Source: Chelativorans salis (lineage in GTDB: Bacteria; Pseudomonadota; Alphaproteobacteria; Rhizobiales; Rhizobiaceae). From it: a DNA stretch of 64,000 bases. The position numbers were made by a program, and so were the translations under genes. Where the stretch lies: positions 992,001 to 1,056,000 of the forward strand of contig NZ_JAOCZP010000001.1 in NCBI RefSeq assembly GCF_025336525.1. The letters are read 5' to 3'. Below, one piece after another: positions 54,367 to 64,000 of this stretch (within the stretch, counting starts at the first letter, position 1; each line of letters starts with the position of its first letter). A model generated the notes under the pieces. The model saw nothing but the letters and a program-made list of their open reading frames with translations, searched no databases and was not told where the DNA came from.

Positions 54367-56286
54367 TCAGCCCAGAAGGGCGTTTTCGTCACGCTTGATC
54401 GCGATAATCGATGAGCGTGGTAGTTTGCCTTCACCATCCGGGAAGGGCGCGTCCGGATGCTGGATCCCGACGAACATCGTGCGGCGGTCAGCCGACCAGC
54501 AGAGCCCCGTCACCTCGCTGCCATAGGGGCCAGTGAGGAAACGCTGGATTTCGCCGGTTACCGGGTCGCCCACGAGCATCTGGTTGTTGCCCTGGCCGGC
54601 AAAATCGCCCTCGTTGCTGTCGTCACCGTCCGTCTGGATCCAGAGCAAGCCGGTCGAGTCCATGACCATGCCGTCCGGCGAATTGAACATGTTGCCGGTA
54701 TTGACATTGGCACTTCCGGCATTGAGCCCCTCGGTGTGGACGGAGGGATTACCCGCCATGACGTAGAGGTCCCACTCGAAGATCGACGAAGCATGGTTTT
54801 CGCCGGCCGGGCGCCAGCGAACGATCTGTCCATATCTGTTGGTCTCGCGCGGGTTCACCGCGTTGACCGTCATTGCGTCTCCACCCGCATTGGTGCGGAT
54901 CGAGCCATCATCGTTCATCGTTCCACGGCGGCTGTTGTTGGTGAGGCAGCAATAGGCTTCGATCGCCGTGGGGTTCACGGCCACCCATTCAGGACGGTCC
55001 ATCGTGGTCGCGCCCACTTTCGATGCCGCCGTTCGGGTGAAAATTGCGATCTCGGCCGCCGACATGCCGGTCGCCTCGGGCGTGAGGGCAAGCCAGGTGC
55101 CGGTCTGGTCCTCGTTGAACTTCGCAACGTAGAGTGTGCCTTCGTCAAGCAGCGTCGAGGTGTCGCCGCCCGGCACATAAACGTCACGCGATACCCATTT
55201 GTAGAGGAATTCTCCCCGCTCGTCGTCGCCCATGTAGACGACTGCGCGACCGTCGGGTGCGAGCACGCAGGCGGCATTCTCGTGCTTGAAACGGCCGAGT
55301 GCGGTGCGCTTTACCGGCGTCGAGGAGGCATCGGACGGATCGGTCTCGACAATCCAGCCGGCGCGGTGCGGTTCGTTCGGGCTTTGGCTGACATCGAAGC
55401 GTGCATCGAACTTTTCATAGCCGTAGCGCCCCTCGGCGCCGATGCCGTAGCGCTGGTAGCCGGCGGCGACCTTTTCATCGGCCGGCATGTCACCCGTGGC
55501 GCCGAAGTAGCCATTGAAGTTCTCCTCGCAAGTCAAATAGGTGCCCCACGGCGTCTTGCCCGCGCCGCAGTTGTTGAAGGTGCCAAGGCTTTCGGTCCCC
55601 GTCGGGTCAGCCACAGTTTTCATCAGATCATGCCCGGCCGCCGGGCCGGCAATGCGCATTGGCGTGTTATGGGTGATGCGGCGGTTGAAGGGGCCGTCCT
55701 TGACCACTTCCCAGCCGTTCTCAGTCTCGCGGACCTCCATCACGGCCACGCCTTGGAGGTTCTGAAGCTTGCGAACATCGTCAGCGCTGGCCGGCATGCC
55801 ATCCGCCGTCTGTGGCAGGTTGATCTTGTTGTTGGTGTATTCGTGGTTGACGGCGATTACCTGGCGGCCACCAATCACGAACAGTTCCATCCCGTCGGTG
55901 TTCTCGCCGAAAACCTTGTCCGACATGGCGACGCTGCCGCCGGTCTCATGCGTGAAATCACCCTCCGCCTCGGCGAAGAGAGGATCGCCCCAGCGTATGA
56001 GGACGTCCCAGGAATAGCCCTCGGGCACGTGTACGGTATTGTCGGTGGCAATCGGAATGGGTTTGAAGGCAAAGCGGTTTGCCTGTTGAGCCCGCGCGGA
56101 CGTGGAATTCAGCAAGCCTGTTCCCATCACTGCCGCACCGGACCCGAACGCGAGCATGCCGCCCAGGAAGCCGCGGCGCGAGATTGCGCGCTCGACGACA
56201 CGGTCGAACTCTTGTTCCGTGGGTCGCGGGAAGTTCAATTCATCCCACTCGTCGGCGGATACCGTGGTCGGGTCGATGTCTTTCAT
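54367..56286 (-). CDS. phoX: PhoX family alkaline phosphatase, Tat-exported
   Basis: A 639-residue DUF839/PhoX protein. A twin-arginine signal is visible at about residues 34-70 (SRRGFLGGMLAFGSGAAVMG). Family segments include IAVNHEYTNNKINLP, CGAGKTPWGTYLTCEENFNG and GDDERGEFLYKWVS. PhoX enzymes are monomeric Ca/Fe-dependent phosphatases acting in the periplasm. I chose the ATG at 56286, with AGGAG upstream. No convincing Pho box is seen upstream, so phosphate regulation is unproven. Confidence 0.92.
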   Translation of the reverse strand: MKDIDPTTVSADEWDELNFPRPTEQEFDRVVERAISRRGFLGGMLAFGSGAAVMGTGLLNSTSARAQQANRFAFKPIPIATDNTVHVPEGYSWDVLIRWGDPLFAEAEGDFTHETGGSVAMSDKVFGENTDGMELFVIGGRQVIAVNHEYTNNKINLPQTADGMPASADDVRKLQNLQGVAVMEVRETENGWEVVKDGPFNRRITHNTPMRIAGPAAGHDLMKTVADPTGTESLGTFNNCGAGKTPWGTYLTCEENFNGYFGATGDMPADEKVAAGYQRYGIGAEGRYGYEKFDARFDVSQSPNEPHRAGWIVETDPSDASSTPVKRTALGRFKHENAACVLAPDGRAVVYMGDDERGEFLYKWVSRDVYVPGGDTSTLLDEGTLYVAKFNEDQTGTWLALTPEATGMSAAEIAIFTRTAASKVGATTMDRPEWVAVNPTAIEAYCCLTNNSRRGTMNDDGSIRTNAGGDAMTVNAVNPRETNRYGQIVRWRPAGENHASSIFEWDLYVMAGNPSVHTEGLNAGSANVNTGNMFNSPDGMVMDSTGLLWIQTDGDDSNEGDFAGQGNNQMLVGDPVTGEIQRFLTGPYGSEVTGLCWSADRRTMFVGIQHPDAPFPDGEGKLPRSSIIAIKRDENALLG

Positions 56287-56484
56287 CGTCTTCTCCTGGC
56301 TGGGTCGCTGGGTTTCGTCTGGCACATATCGAGCCGCTTTCCCTTGCTAGCCGCATGCTTTGAAGGTTTGGTGACAGCGGTTCGCTGACGCCGTGGAGAA
56401 GTGGGATTTGGAGTAGGAATCCTGCAATCGTGACCAGGCTGCCTCGCTCAATAGACGTTCCGGCAACTCACGCAGAGATAGCGC

Positions 56485-58587
56485 TTACTCCAAGATGACG
56501 CGTACGCTGGCGCTGCGGCCGGCGGCGTCGATCACCGTGAGGGTGGAGGAGCCGCGCCCGTCGGGCGTCCACGAGGCGGTGCGGCGGCGGTGGGTTTCGG
56601 GCAACGGCTTACCGTTGGCGAGCCATCGGAAGGGTGCCCGCCCGCCATTGATCTTGAGCGCCAGCGGCATCGGGCGAGTGCCTCGCGAAAGGCCGAGATC
56701 GACACGTGCGCCCTCTGGCGGAAAGACGATTTCCGGTGCCGGCTCGGTCGGTGCACCTGCAACCGCCGGCCGCCCGGAGGAGGCAAAACGGCGCAGCGAG
56801 AAGGGCAGGTCTTGGACTGCGAGACGCACCGCGCCCGCCGGCGCACGCGGCAGCGGCGTCAGCCCGACGCCGGAGCGGAAGAAGCCTTCGAACAGGATGG
56901 GCGCGGCGGCGAGATAGCCGGTCAGGCCGGGCACCGAACCGCCGTCGGGCCGCCCTACCCACACGCCGAGCACATGGCGGCCGTCATAGCCGATGGCCCA
57001 GGCATCGCGGTAGCCGTAGGAGGTGCCGGTCTTGTAGGCGATGCCGAGGCGCGGCGCGCCCTCCGGCGGGATGACGCCGGCAAGCATGTCGGCGACCTGC
57101 CAGGCCGCTTGCGGCGTCAGCACCGTTGCCGGGTCGGAAAGAATCTCGGAGCCAGCGACATAGCGCAGCGGCCGCACCTTGCCGCGGTTGGCGAGCCCGG
57201 CATAAAGCTGCACCAGCCCTTCAAGCGTCAGCCCGGCACCGCCGAGGCCGATCGCCAGCCCCGGCGCCTCGCCCGGCGGCAGAACAGGGCTGACGCCGGC
57301 GCGCCTCATCCGCGCCACGAGCCGGGCCGGGCCGACGGCGTCGAGCAGGCGGATCGCCGGCACGTTGAGCGACATCTGCAACGCCTCGCGCACCGTGACG
57401 TCGCCCTGATACTCCATGTCGAAATTCTTCGGCCGATAGCCGGAAAAATTGCCCGGGCGGTCCTCGATCATCGTCTCCTGCATGACCAGCCCTTCCTCGA
57501 AGGCGAGGCCGTAGATGAAGGGCTTCAGCGTCGAGCCGGGCGAGCGCTGGACGACGCTCATGTCGATCCAGCCGGCGCGGGCGGCGTTGAAGTAGCCGGC
57601 CGATCCGACCCGCGCCAGAACCTCGCCAGTCCGGGCATCGGCCAGGATCATGGCGACGGAGACGCGGGCGCCCTGGCGCCGCGCCGCTTGGCGCGCCACC
57701 GCTTCCAGCCTGGCTTGAACGCCGCGATCAAGCACGAGCTGATGTCGGTGTTTTTCGGGGCCGGCCCGCCTGACAGCATCGGCCACGTGCGCGGCATAAG
57801 CTGGCATCGGCAGGCGTTTGGCCGTGATTGCCGCCTGCGCGGCGCGCGCCACCTCGCCTTCGGCGATCACGCCAGCTTTGGCCACGCGGGCAAGCACCCG
57901 GTCGCGCGCGGCTTTCGCGGCTTCGGGATGGCGGTCGGGGCGCCGTGCCTCCGGCGATTGCGGCAGGGCGACGAGCAGGGCTGCCTGGGAGAGGCTGAGT
58001 TTGTGCGGTTCCCTGCCGAACCAGGCAAGGCTTGCTGCACGCACGCCTTCTAGATTGCCGCCATAGGGCGCAAGCGTCAGATAGCGCTCGAGGATCTCGC
58101 GTTTGGAAAGGCGACGCTCGATCTGCAGGGCACGGGCGATCTGGCGGAATTTGGCGGCGAAACTGCGCTCCGTCCGCGGCTCAACCAGGCGGGCAAGCTG
58201 CATTGAAATGGTCGAGCCGCCGGAGACGATGCGGCCGTTGGCGGCAAGCTGCCAGGCGGCGCGCAGAAGCGCCAGGGGGTCGACGCCGGAGTGCGACCAG
58301 AAGCGTCGGTCCTCATAGGCAACCAGCATTTCGAGGAACTGCGGATCGAGCATGTCGATGTCGGCTTCAAGGCGCCAGTATCCGTCCGCCGCCGCATAGA
58401 CGCGCAGAAGCGCACCGTCGCGGTCGACCACCTCCGGCGAAAGCGCTACCTCTTCGGCGAGTGGCGGCGGATAGGCCTCGTCGAGACGATCGAGAGCGAG
58501 GGTCCCGATTGCGGCGAGCACCGCCCCGGCGACGACGCCCACGGCGGCCCGCTTCATCCAGGCAAGCCATTTGTGCTTCCGGTCCAC
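56485..58587 (-). CDS. pbpC: Penicillin-binding protein 1C
   Basis: A 700-residue bifunctional peptidoglycan synthase from the GTG at 58587 (two bases after the previous stop); an ATG at 58557 is an alternative. One N-terminal membrane anchor precedes the glycosyltransferase domain (VAYEDRRFWSHSGVD, GGSTISMQLARL). The transpeptidase motifs are SPGSTLKPF, the S-x-N in QMSLNVP and YKTGTSYG. The C-terminal ~90 residues form the PBP1C-specific domain. It is paired with the alpha-2-macroglobulin gene upstream, as is usual in proteobacteria. Confidence 0.94.
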   Translation of the reverse strand: MDRKHKWLAWMKRAAVGVVAGAVLAAIGTLALDRLDEAYPPPLAEEVALSPEVVDRDGALLRVYAAADGYWRLEADIDMLDPQFLEMLVAYEDRRFWSHSGVDPLALLRAAWQLAANGRIVSGGSTISMQLARLVEPRTERSFAAKFRQIARALQIERRLSKREILERYLTLAPYGGNLEGVRAASLAWFGREPHKLSLSQAALLVALPQSPEARRPDRHPEAAKAARDRVLARVAKAGVIAEGEVARAAQAAITAKRLPMPAYAAHVADAVRRAGPEKHRHQLVLDRGVQARLEAVARQAARRQGARVSVAMILADARTGEVLARVGSAGYFNAARAGWIDMSVVQRSPGSTLKPFIYGLAFEEGLVMQETMIEDRPGNFSGYRPKNFDMEYQGDVTVREALQMSLNVPAIRLLDAVGPARLVARMRRAGVSPVLPPGEAPGLAIGLGGAGLTLEGLVQLYAGLANRGKVRPLRYVAGSEILSDPATVLTPQAAWQVADMLAGVIPPEGAPRLGIAYKTGTSYGYRDAWAIGYDGRHVLGVWVGRPDGGSVPGLTGYLAAAPILFEGFFRSGVGLTPLPRAPAGAVRLAVQDLPFSLRRFASSGRPAVAGAPTEPAPEIVFPPEGARVDLGLSRGTRPMPLALKINGGRAPFRWLANGKPLPETHRRRTASWTPDGRGSSTLTVIDAAGRSASVRVILE

Positions 58588-58589
58588 GG

Positions 58590-61500
58590 TCAGTTGCCCG
58601 CGATCTCCATGAGGCCGGTCGCCGTGCGCGCGGAAAGCTGCGGCCGGTACATGTCTTCGACGCTGGCCGCAGGATGGGTGTAGGTGCCCGGCGTCACCGC
58701 ACGCACGACATAGGCGAGCCTGAAGTCGCGGTCGTCGCCGGCGGTGCGGTCGAAAGCGGCGATGAAGCGGTCGCCGCGGAACTCGGTGTGCACGGCGGTG
58801 GTCTCGCCCAGCCACTCGAAATTGTCGAGCTGGGCACTGTCGACGAGCCGCGGATTGTCGATCTCGAAGCCGGCCGGCAACAGGTCCGACACCAGCACGC
58901 GCGAGGGCCAGGCATTGGCCTCGGTGACCTCCAGCACGACGACGTAGCGCTCGTTATGGCGGGTTTGCGAGACGTTCACCGCCGTGCCGTTAAGGCGATA
59001 ATAGGTGCGCTCGATGGTGAAGCCTTCGCCGCCCGCCGGCAGGGGCTGCCGGGGTGCGGCCACTGTGGTCAGCACCGCTTCGACCGGCTCGGAGCCCGTG
59101 TTGGCGATGGTGAAGGGTTCCTTGGCCACCTCATCACCGGAAAGCTGGCGTGCGAAGGCGCCCGCGTGCGGCGTGCCGTCGACGGTCAGCGCGATGTCCT
59201 CGCTCGTCTTGCTCAAGGCCCGGGCGGCCATCAGCATCCACGCCTCGTCCTGGGTGCTCATATAGCGGGTGCGGCCGCGCATGTCGGAGACGAGGCTGAC
59301 CATCTGCGGCACCAGCGTCGGCTCGGGGCGGCTTTCGGCGGCGAGCGCCAGCATCCCCGCGCGGTCACGCAGGCGCGAGCCGTAGTCGGAGCGCGCCATG
59401 TTGCCGTCCGTCGTCGACTGCGCCAGGCTGAAGGCGGAGTGGAAGGCGCTCTCGGCGCGCTGCGCATCGCCATAGAGTGCCAGTGCCGCGGCGATCTGGG
59501 CGCGCGCCAAGGGGCTGGCGAACTCGTCCAGGCGCGTGTCGGCGTAGTAGCGCAAATCGCCGGCAGAGGCTTGGCGGTTGCGCGCCAGCACGTAGAGCGC
59601 GTAGGCGATCTTGTCGCCGTTGGACTTGACGTCCGTGTCATAGGCGAGCGCGTTCTGCAGGTTCTGCAGCGCCTGCGTCATCGCCTGCTCCGGCACGGCA
59701 AAGCCCTGCTCGCCAGCCCGCGTCAGGAAATCGGTGACGTAGGAGTCGAGCCACAGGTCGCCGGAGCCGGGGCTCCACAGGCCGAAGCTGCCTGCGGAGG
59801 ACTGATAGGAGAGCACGCGTGCGATGGCTTTCTCGATGCGATCCTTGACCGCCGGATCGTCATCGAGACCGGCCGCCTTCGACAGTTCGCCCACATAAAG
59901 CAGCGGCAGCGCCCGGCTGGTGATCTGCTCGGCGCAGCCATAGGGGTAGCGGTCGAGCGACATCAGAAGCGCGGGGATGTCGAAGGCCTCGGCGCGCGAG
60001 ACGTTGACGGTGACGGAGGCGCCGTCGGCAAAGCTGTCGGCGAGAAGCCCGCCGTCGATCTTCAAACTGCCGCCATTGGCGGCGAGCGTCACCGTGCGCC
60101 GCGTGGCCACCGGCATGACACCGGGCCTGACCGGCAGGCTGACGGATTTTTCCACCGCCAGGCCGGAATCGTGGACAAGCGAGACGGCGATGCTGCCTGT
60201 GCCCGCCTCCTGTGCGGAAAGCGGCAGCGAAAGGCTCGTCTTGCCGCCGGCTGCAAGGTTCAGGCTTGCCGGCGCCGAGGCCGTGTCGACGGCGACCGCG
60301 CCGTCGGCTGTGACCGAAAGCGTATAATCGCCCGCAGGCCCATCCGTGTTGGCGATCTCGACGAGCATTCGCGCCTCGTCACCGGGTGCGAGGAAGCGCG
60401 GCTGGCTCGTCGTCACGACGACGGGATTGCGGATGACGACGTCCTTCGACGCGCCGCCGACTGCACTCTTCGACCAGGCGACGGCCATGACGCGCACCGT
60501 GCCGTTGAACTGCGGAATGTCGAAACCGATCTCGGCCTTGCCGTCGTCATCCAGCCGGACGATGCCGGAGAAGAAGGCGACCAGTTCCTCCGTCGGCGGG
60601 CTGCCGGTCGACGTCATGCCGCCGGCGTCGCCGCCGGTGCGCAGCCGGCCGGTCGCACCCAGCGAGCCGTCGATCAGCCGGCCGAAGATGTCCCGCATCT
60701 CGAGCCCTAGCATGCGCTGGCCGAAATACCAGCCGGCAGGATCCGGTGCCTCGTAGCGCGTAAGATTAAGGATGCCGACGTCGACCGCGGCGACGGTGAC
60801 ATACGCCTCCTCGCCCGCAGCAAGCCCACCGAGGGAAACGGGAATGGAGAGCCTGCTGTCGGGCTGCATCTTGTCGGGAACGTCGAGATCGACGGCGAGC
60901 GAGCGGGCGTCCGGGTCGACCTTCAGCCAGCGGACGCCGATGGCGCGCATGGGCAGGCGGTTTTCCGTGGTCTCGCCAGGCCGGAACAGGGTCGCCGTGA
61001 CATAGGTGCCGGCGCCGAGATCGTCGGTCACCGGGATATCGACGGTCGTGCCTTCCTCGGGAACGCTGACGGTGAAGGTGCGCTGCAGGCTCTCCGCGCC
61101 CAGCGTGATTAAAGCCTCACCGGCAAAGCGCGGCGAGATTTTTAGCCGTGCTGTATCGCCGGGCGCATAGCTCTCGCGGTCAAGCGCGATCTCCAGGCCG
61201 TCGGGCGTTTCCGTCGAGCTTGCCGCGACATACCAGCCGGCATCGAACTCCACGCTGGAGATGGGACCGCCGGGCTCCGCGCTCTCGACCTCGAGCCGAT
61301 AGCGGCCCCAGTCGGTGGAAACGCTGATCTGCGGTTCGGAGTCGGGCGCGGCGTCGACGGTGCCTTCCTGCACGAGGCTCGTGGTGTCGATCGGCTCGTA
61401 GCTCCAGGAGCCGCCGTTGCGGTACCACTGGTAGTGCCGTTCGACCCGCAGCAGCGACCATTTCAGCCCCGGCATGACGATGCGCTGGCCTGACGGATCG

Positions 61501-64000
61501 GCGGCGATGACGCGGACATTCGCCGTGCCGCCTTCCGGCACCCGGCCGCCGGGGAACTCCGGCTTCAGGCCGATGACATCGGTTTCCGGCTCGATGCCGA
61601 TGTCGAGCGAACGCTCGATGGCGCGGCCGCCGGCCTCGCGCATCCGCATGGTGACCTTGGCCGTCAGAAGCTGCGTGGTGGAAGGCGCGCTGTCGATGGA
61701 AATATCGAAGACGGCCTTGCCGTCGGCGTCTGTGTCCGGGAGCCCGGCGAGCGGTAGGCGCGTGGCCTCCACGTTCTCCTCGTCCTCAAGACCGAAGACA
61801 TAGCCGGGGAAGCGCTGCCATTCGCGCGTCGGGCCGACCGTCAACTGGCCTTCGAGCGTCAGACCCGCGGCAGGGGCGCCGTAGAGATAGCGGCCTTCGA
61901 GGGTGACCTCGGTTGAGGAGCCGATGGCAATCGTGTCGGCGGCGCTCGAAAGTTCGAACTCCGTCCGGTCCGGCACGAAGTCTTCCACCAGGAACATCTT
62001 TTCGGCGATCGGCGCCTGCTTAGGATCAGCGTGAACGCGCAGGGACCACGTGCCGCGCATGGCATTTTCGGGCAGCGCCAGGTCTACGGCGTGGCCGCCA
62101 AGCTCGGCGCCCTGCGAGACGATGCGGCGGTCCTCAACGCCGTCGGGGCGCTGGAAGATGAAGATCAGTGGGAGGTTGTCGACCGCCTCGGCGGAAGGGT
62201 CTCGCGCAAGGGCCGCCGCGTGCACCGTCTCGCCGGCACGATAGATGCCACGCTCGGTCCAGGCGAAGACGTCGAGCGGGCCGGGCGCCGGGCGCCCCTC
62301 AACGCCGCGGTCCGACAGGTCGAAGCCGGCGCGCGTCATGTCGACGAAGACGAAATCCTCTTCGCCGCCCTCGGCGAGGAGGGCGGCTGGCGCAAGCCCG
62401 GCGTCACCGCGCACCGTGCCCGGCGCGAAGCGGGCGTGGCCGTCGCCGTCCGTTGTCGCCTCGCCGAGCACCTCGTTGTTGCGCGCAAGCAGCGTCAACT
62501 TAATGCCGGCAATCGGCTTGGCCGTAGCGAGCGAGCGGGCGAAGACGGACAGCCCGTCCTCGCCGGCGAAGGTGGACAGACCGATGTCCGATATCAGGAA
62601 CCACTGGGTAGCACGGCTGTCCCAGCGCTCACTCAGGTCGCCTTCGGGGACGGCGGTGAGCATGTAGATGCCGGGCTTGCGTTCCGGCATCGCCTCGTCG
62701 ATGGGGATGCTGGTGACAACGTCCTTGTTCAATCCGGAGGCGATGTCGATCGTGCCATGCCAGACTGGCTCGCCCATGTCTCCGGCGACCTCGTCTATCT
62801 CGTAATCACTGAGCTGCTGGAGGAACTTCGATTCCGTCATCAGCCGTGCCAGGGCGCGGTCGCCTACACGGTAGAGCGAAAGCTCGGCGCTCGAGGCATT
62901 GACCGAGACCAGGGGGATGCCGCGCCGGGCGCTCGACGGCAGCACGAAATTGTCGCCGGTGAAGCGCAGGGCGGGAGCGCGGTCGCGAATATAGATTTCC
63001 AGCGGCACCGGCTCGGAGATCACCTCGCCGATCGCCGCCGGCAGGCCCTGGCGGATGACGACGCGGTGTTGCTCGCCATGCTTTAGGCCGGTGACGCAGA
63101 GTTCCTTGTCGCTCTGGTTGATGGCTGCGGCGGGTGTGTTGTCGACGGTCACGTATTGCGCGTAGTCAACGCCGCTCTTGACCAGGTCCTCGGAGAACTG
63201 GACGCAGACGCGCGGTGTGGCGCTGTCGGCATCGACCGAGTGATCGACGACGCGGAAGCCCTTGCGGCGCTTGAGATCGGCATAGAGCGCCTGCACGCTT
63301 GCCGAGGAGTGAAGGGCGAGGCTCGCCTCGTAGGCGCTGATGGCCGGCCGGAAGAGGCTGCGCAACTCCAGCGCCCCGGCGAGCGCGGCCAGCGCATCGG
63401 CGCGTGCCATCGCGGTACGTGACAGGCGATAGGCGGTCACGGCCGCACCCGTGGCGGCACGCTGCAGCCTATAGGGGGTCTGCTGGTCGGCGGGCGTGGC
63501 CTGCGTCGCGGCGCGGGCAAGGCCGGTCCATAAGGAGGCATTCTCCGGCTCAACGGCAATGGCGGCGGTGTAGTCGCGTATCGCGGTGTGTGCATCACCA
63601 CCGGAAAGCGCCTGGTCGGCGGCGGAGGTGAGGGCGACGAAACCGGCGTCGCCCGCGCTGGCGTTGCGCAGCACCTCGCTTCGATATTGCTCGGCTTCCT
63701 GCAGGACATGGCCCGGCACGAAACGCAGCTCGGGCGGCGCGCCGATGTCCGGCTCGGCGCGGGCAGTCACCACCTTACCGGCGACCGCGCCGCTAAAAGG
63801 GTTCAGGACGTTGAAGTCCGACTTCAGGAAGCACCAGCGGGCGCGCGTATTGTAGGTGAAGGCCCGGCATTGCCGGTTGCCGAGACAGGCGCTTTCGCAC
63901 TGATCCAACGAGGCGTCCTGCTCGGTACGCAGATCGAAGCCGAAATAGTCGCTGTCCTCGGTGGTGACGATGCGCCTGGCATCCTGCGCGGCGGCGGGAA
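58590..64000 (-). CDS. Bacterial alpha-2-macroglobulin with N-terminal PAN/Apple-like domain (5' end outside window)
   Basis: About 1,800 residues are in the window; the start lies beyond 64000. The first visible residues (PAAAQDARRIV) look like the end of a signal peptide. A cysteine-rich PAN/Apple-like segment follows (LDQCESACLGNRQCRAFTYN, then WCFLKSDF), then a TPR-like helical part and the MG-domain series. The thioester motif C-A-E-Q is intact at 59925-59936 (YPYGCAEQITSRAL). Such proteins trap proteases in the periplasm, with PbpC thought to repair the wall. The stop is two bases before the pbpC start. Confidence 0.93.
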   Translation of the reverse strand, partial: PAAAQDARRIVTTEDSDYFGFDLRTEQDASLDQCESACLGNRQCRAFTYNTRARWCFLKSDFNVLNPFSGAVAGKVVTARAEPDIGAPPELRFVPGHVLQEAEQYRSEVLRNASAGDAGFVALTSAADQALSGGDAHTAIRDYTAAIAVEPENASLWTGLARAATQATPADQQTPYRLQRAATGAAVTAYRLSRTAMARADALAALAGALELRSLFRPAISAYEASLALHSSASVQALYADLKRRKGFRVVDHSVDADSATPRVCVQFSEDLVKSGVDYAQYVTVDNTPAAAINQSDKELCVTGLKHGEQHRVVIRQGLPAAIGEVISEPVPLEIYIRDRAPALRFTGDNFVLPSSARRGIPLVSVNASSAELSLYRVGDRALARLMTESKFLQQLSDYEIDEVAGDMGEPVWHGTIDIASGLNKDVVTSIPIDEAMPERKPGIYMLTAVPEGDLSERWDSRATQWFLISDIGLSTFAGEDGLSVFARSLATAKPIAGIKLTLLARNNEVLGEATTDGDGHARFAPGTVRGDAGLAPAALLAEGGEEDFVFVDMTRAGFDLSDRGVEGRPAPGPLDVFAWTERGIYRAGETVHAAALARDPSAEAVDNLPLIFIFQRPDGVEDRRIVSQGAELGGHAVDLALPENAMRGTWSLRVHADPKQAPIAEKMFLVEDFVPDRTEFELSSAADTIAIGSSTEVTLEGRYLYGAPAAGLTLEGQLTVGPTREWQRFPGYVFGLEDEENVEATRLPLAGLPDTDADGKAVFDISIDSAPSTTQLLTAKVTMRMREAGGRAIERSLDIGIEPETDVIGLKPEFPGGRVPEGGTANVRVIAADPSGQRIVMPGLKWSLLRVERHYQWYRNGGSWSYEPIDTTSLVQEGTVDAAPDSEPQISVSTDWGRYRLEVESAEPGGPISSVEFDAGWYVAASSTETPDGLEIALDRESYAPGDTARLKISPRFAGEALITLGAESLQRTFTVSVPEEGTTVDIPVTDDLGAGTYVTATLFRPGETTENRLPMRAIGVRWLKVDPDARSLAVDLDVPDKMQPDSRLSIPVSLGGLAAGEEAYVTVAAVDVGILNLTRYEAPDPAGWYFGQRMLGLEMRDIFGRLIDGSLGATGRLRTGGDAGGMTSTGSPPTEELVAFFSGIVRLDDDGKAEIGFDIPQFNGTVRVMAVAWSKSAVGGASKDVVIRNPVVVTTSQPRFLAPGDEARMLVEIANTDGPAGDYTLSVTADGAVAVDTASAPASLNLAAGGKTSLSLPLSAQEAGTGSIAVSLVHDSGLAVEKSVSLPVRPGVMPVATRRTVTLAANGGSLKIDGGLLADSFADGASVTVNVSRAEAFDIPALLMSLDRYPYGCAEQITSRALPLLYVGELSKAAGLDDDPAVKDRIEKAIARVLSYQSSAGSFGLWSPGSGDLWLDSYVTDFLTRAGEQGFAVPEQAMTQALQNLQNALAYDTDVKSNGDKIAYALYVLARNRQASAGDLRYYADTRLDEFASPLARAQIAAALALYGDAQRAESAFHSAFSLAQSTTDGNMARSDYGSRLRDRAGMLALAAESRPEPTLVPQMVSLVSDMRGRTRYMSTQDEAWMLMAARALSKTSEDIALTVDGTPHAGAFARQLSGDEVAKEPFTIANTGSEPVEAVLTTVAAPRQPLPAGGEGFTIERTYYRLNGTAVNVSQTRHNERYVVVLEVTEANAWPSRVLVSDLLPAGFEIDNPRLVDSAQLDNFEWLGETTAVHTEFRGDRFIAAFDRTAGDDRDFRLAYVVRAVTPGTYTHPAASVEDMYRPQLSARTATGLMEIAGN

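Noticed and set aside
56340-56400. Two GTCA elements upstream of phoX that recall a Pho box
   Set aside because: The repeats are 14 bases apart instead of the 11-base period of PhoB sites, and the flanking bases do not match.

Overview
The window looks like chromosomal DNA of a high-GC alphaproteobacterium of the Hyphomicrobiales (Rhizobiales). The evidence is the gene order tsaB-rimI-acyltransferase-miaB, a rhizobial-type Tad/Cpa pilus locus, a CUT1 sugar operon with a LacI regulator, and a pbpC/alpha-2-macroglobulin pair. Identification rests on protein motifs and gene order only; no database search was possible.

Layout. (1) 1-6.2 kb, minus strand: housekeeping genes miaB, an OlsA/PlsC-type acyltransferase, rimI, tsaB, a GNAT acetyltransferase and malate synthase G. 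(2) 6.4-7.0 kb: a secreted protein with internal repeats. (3) 7.2-25.6 kb: a tRNA-Arg(CCG) gene followed by about 18 kb of accessory genes: a methyltransferase, several AHSA1/SRPBCC genes (one interrupted by an amber codon, one truncated, one fused to ArsR), a LysR regulator, a flavin oxidase, a proline-racemase-like protein, GFA, an oxidoreductase, DUF899, an EamA permease, two SDRs, Ada, an alpha/beta hydrolase and a CGNR regulator. Just after the last of these lies a degenerate copy of the tRNA-Arg anticodon-to-T-loop segment, so the block has the shape of an old tRNA-targeted island whose integrase is gone. (4) 25.7-35.3 kb: Tad pilus locus (TadG-like, cpaA, cpaB, a cpaE-tadE fusion, tadE, a stand-alone secretin N-domain protein, flp pilin, cpaF, tadB, tadC) with no secretin gene. 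(5) 35.3-41.6 kb: a five-gene, translationally coupled chemosensory operon (cheR, cheW, MCP, hybrid CheA with receiver, CheB), of the Wsp-like alternative-function type; its CheB receiver domain lacks the phosphorylation residues. (6) 41.9-45.1 kb: a LuxR-type response regulator and a CHASE4-GGDEF-EAL protein. (7) 45.3-47.3 kb: a DCC-family protein and a saccharopine-dehydrogenase-like protein coupled through an apparent CTG start. (8) 47.5-54.0 kb: a LacI-regulated CUT1 sugar ABC operon with a beta-propeller glycosidase. (9) 54.1-64.0 kb: an Lrp-type pseudogene, a Tat-exported PhoX phosphatase, pbpC and an alpha-2-macroglobulin gene that runs off the right edge.

How it fits together. Regions 4-6 may form one surface-behaviour module in which a chemosensory array and a c-di-GMP enzyme adjust Tad-pilus attachment; this is inferred from adjacency. 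The most notable items are the CpaE-TadE fusion, the degenerate CheB receiver, a 16-bp dyad shared by the cpaA and flp leaders, a ~29-bp promoter motif in three copies (two at exactly the same distance from their start codons), and the tRNA-bounded island.
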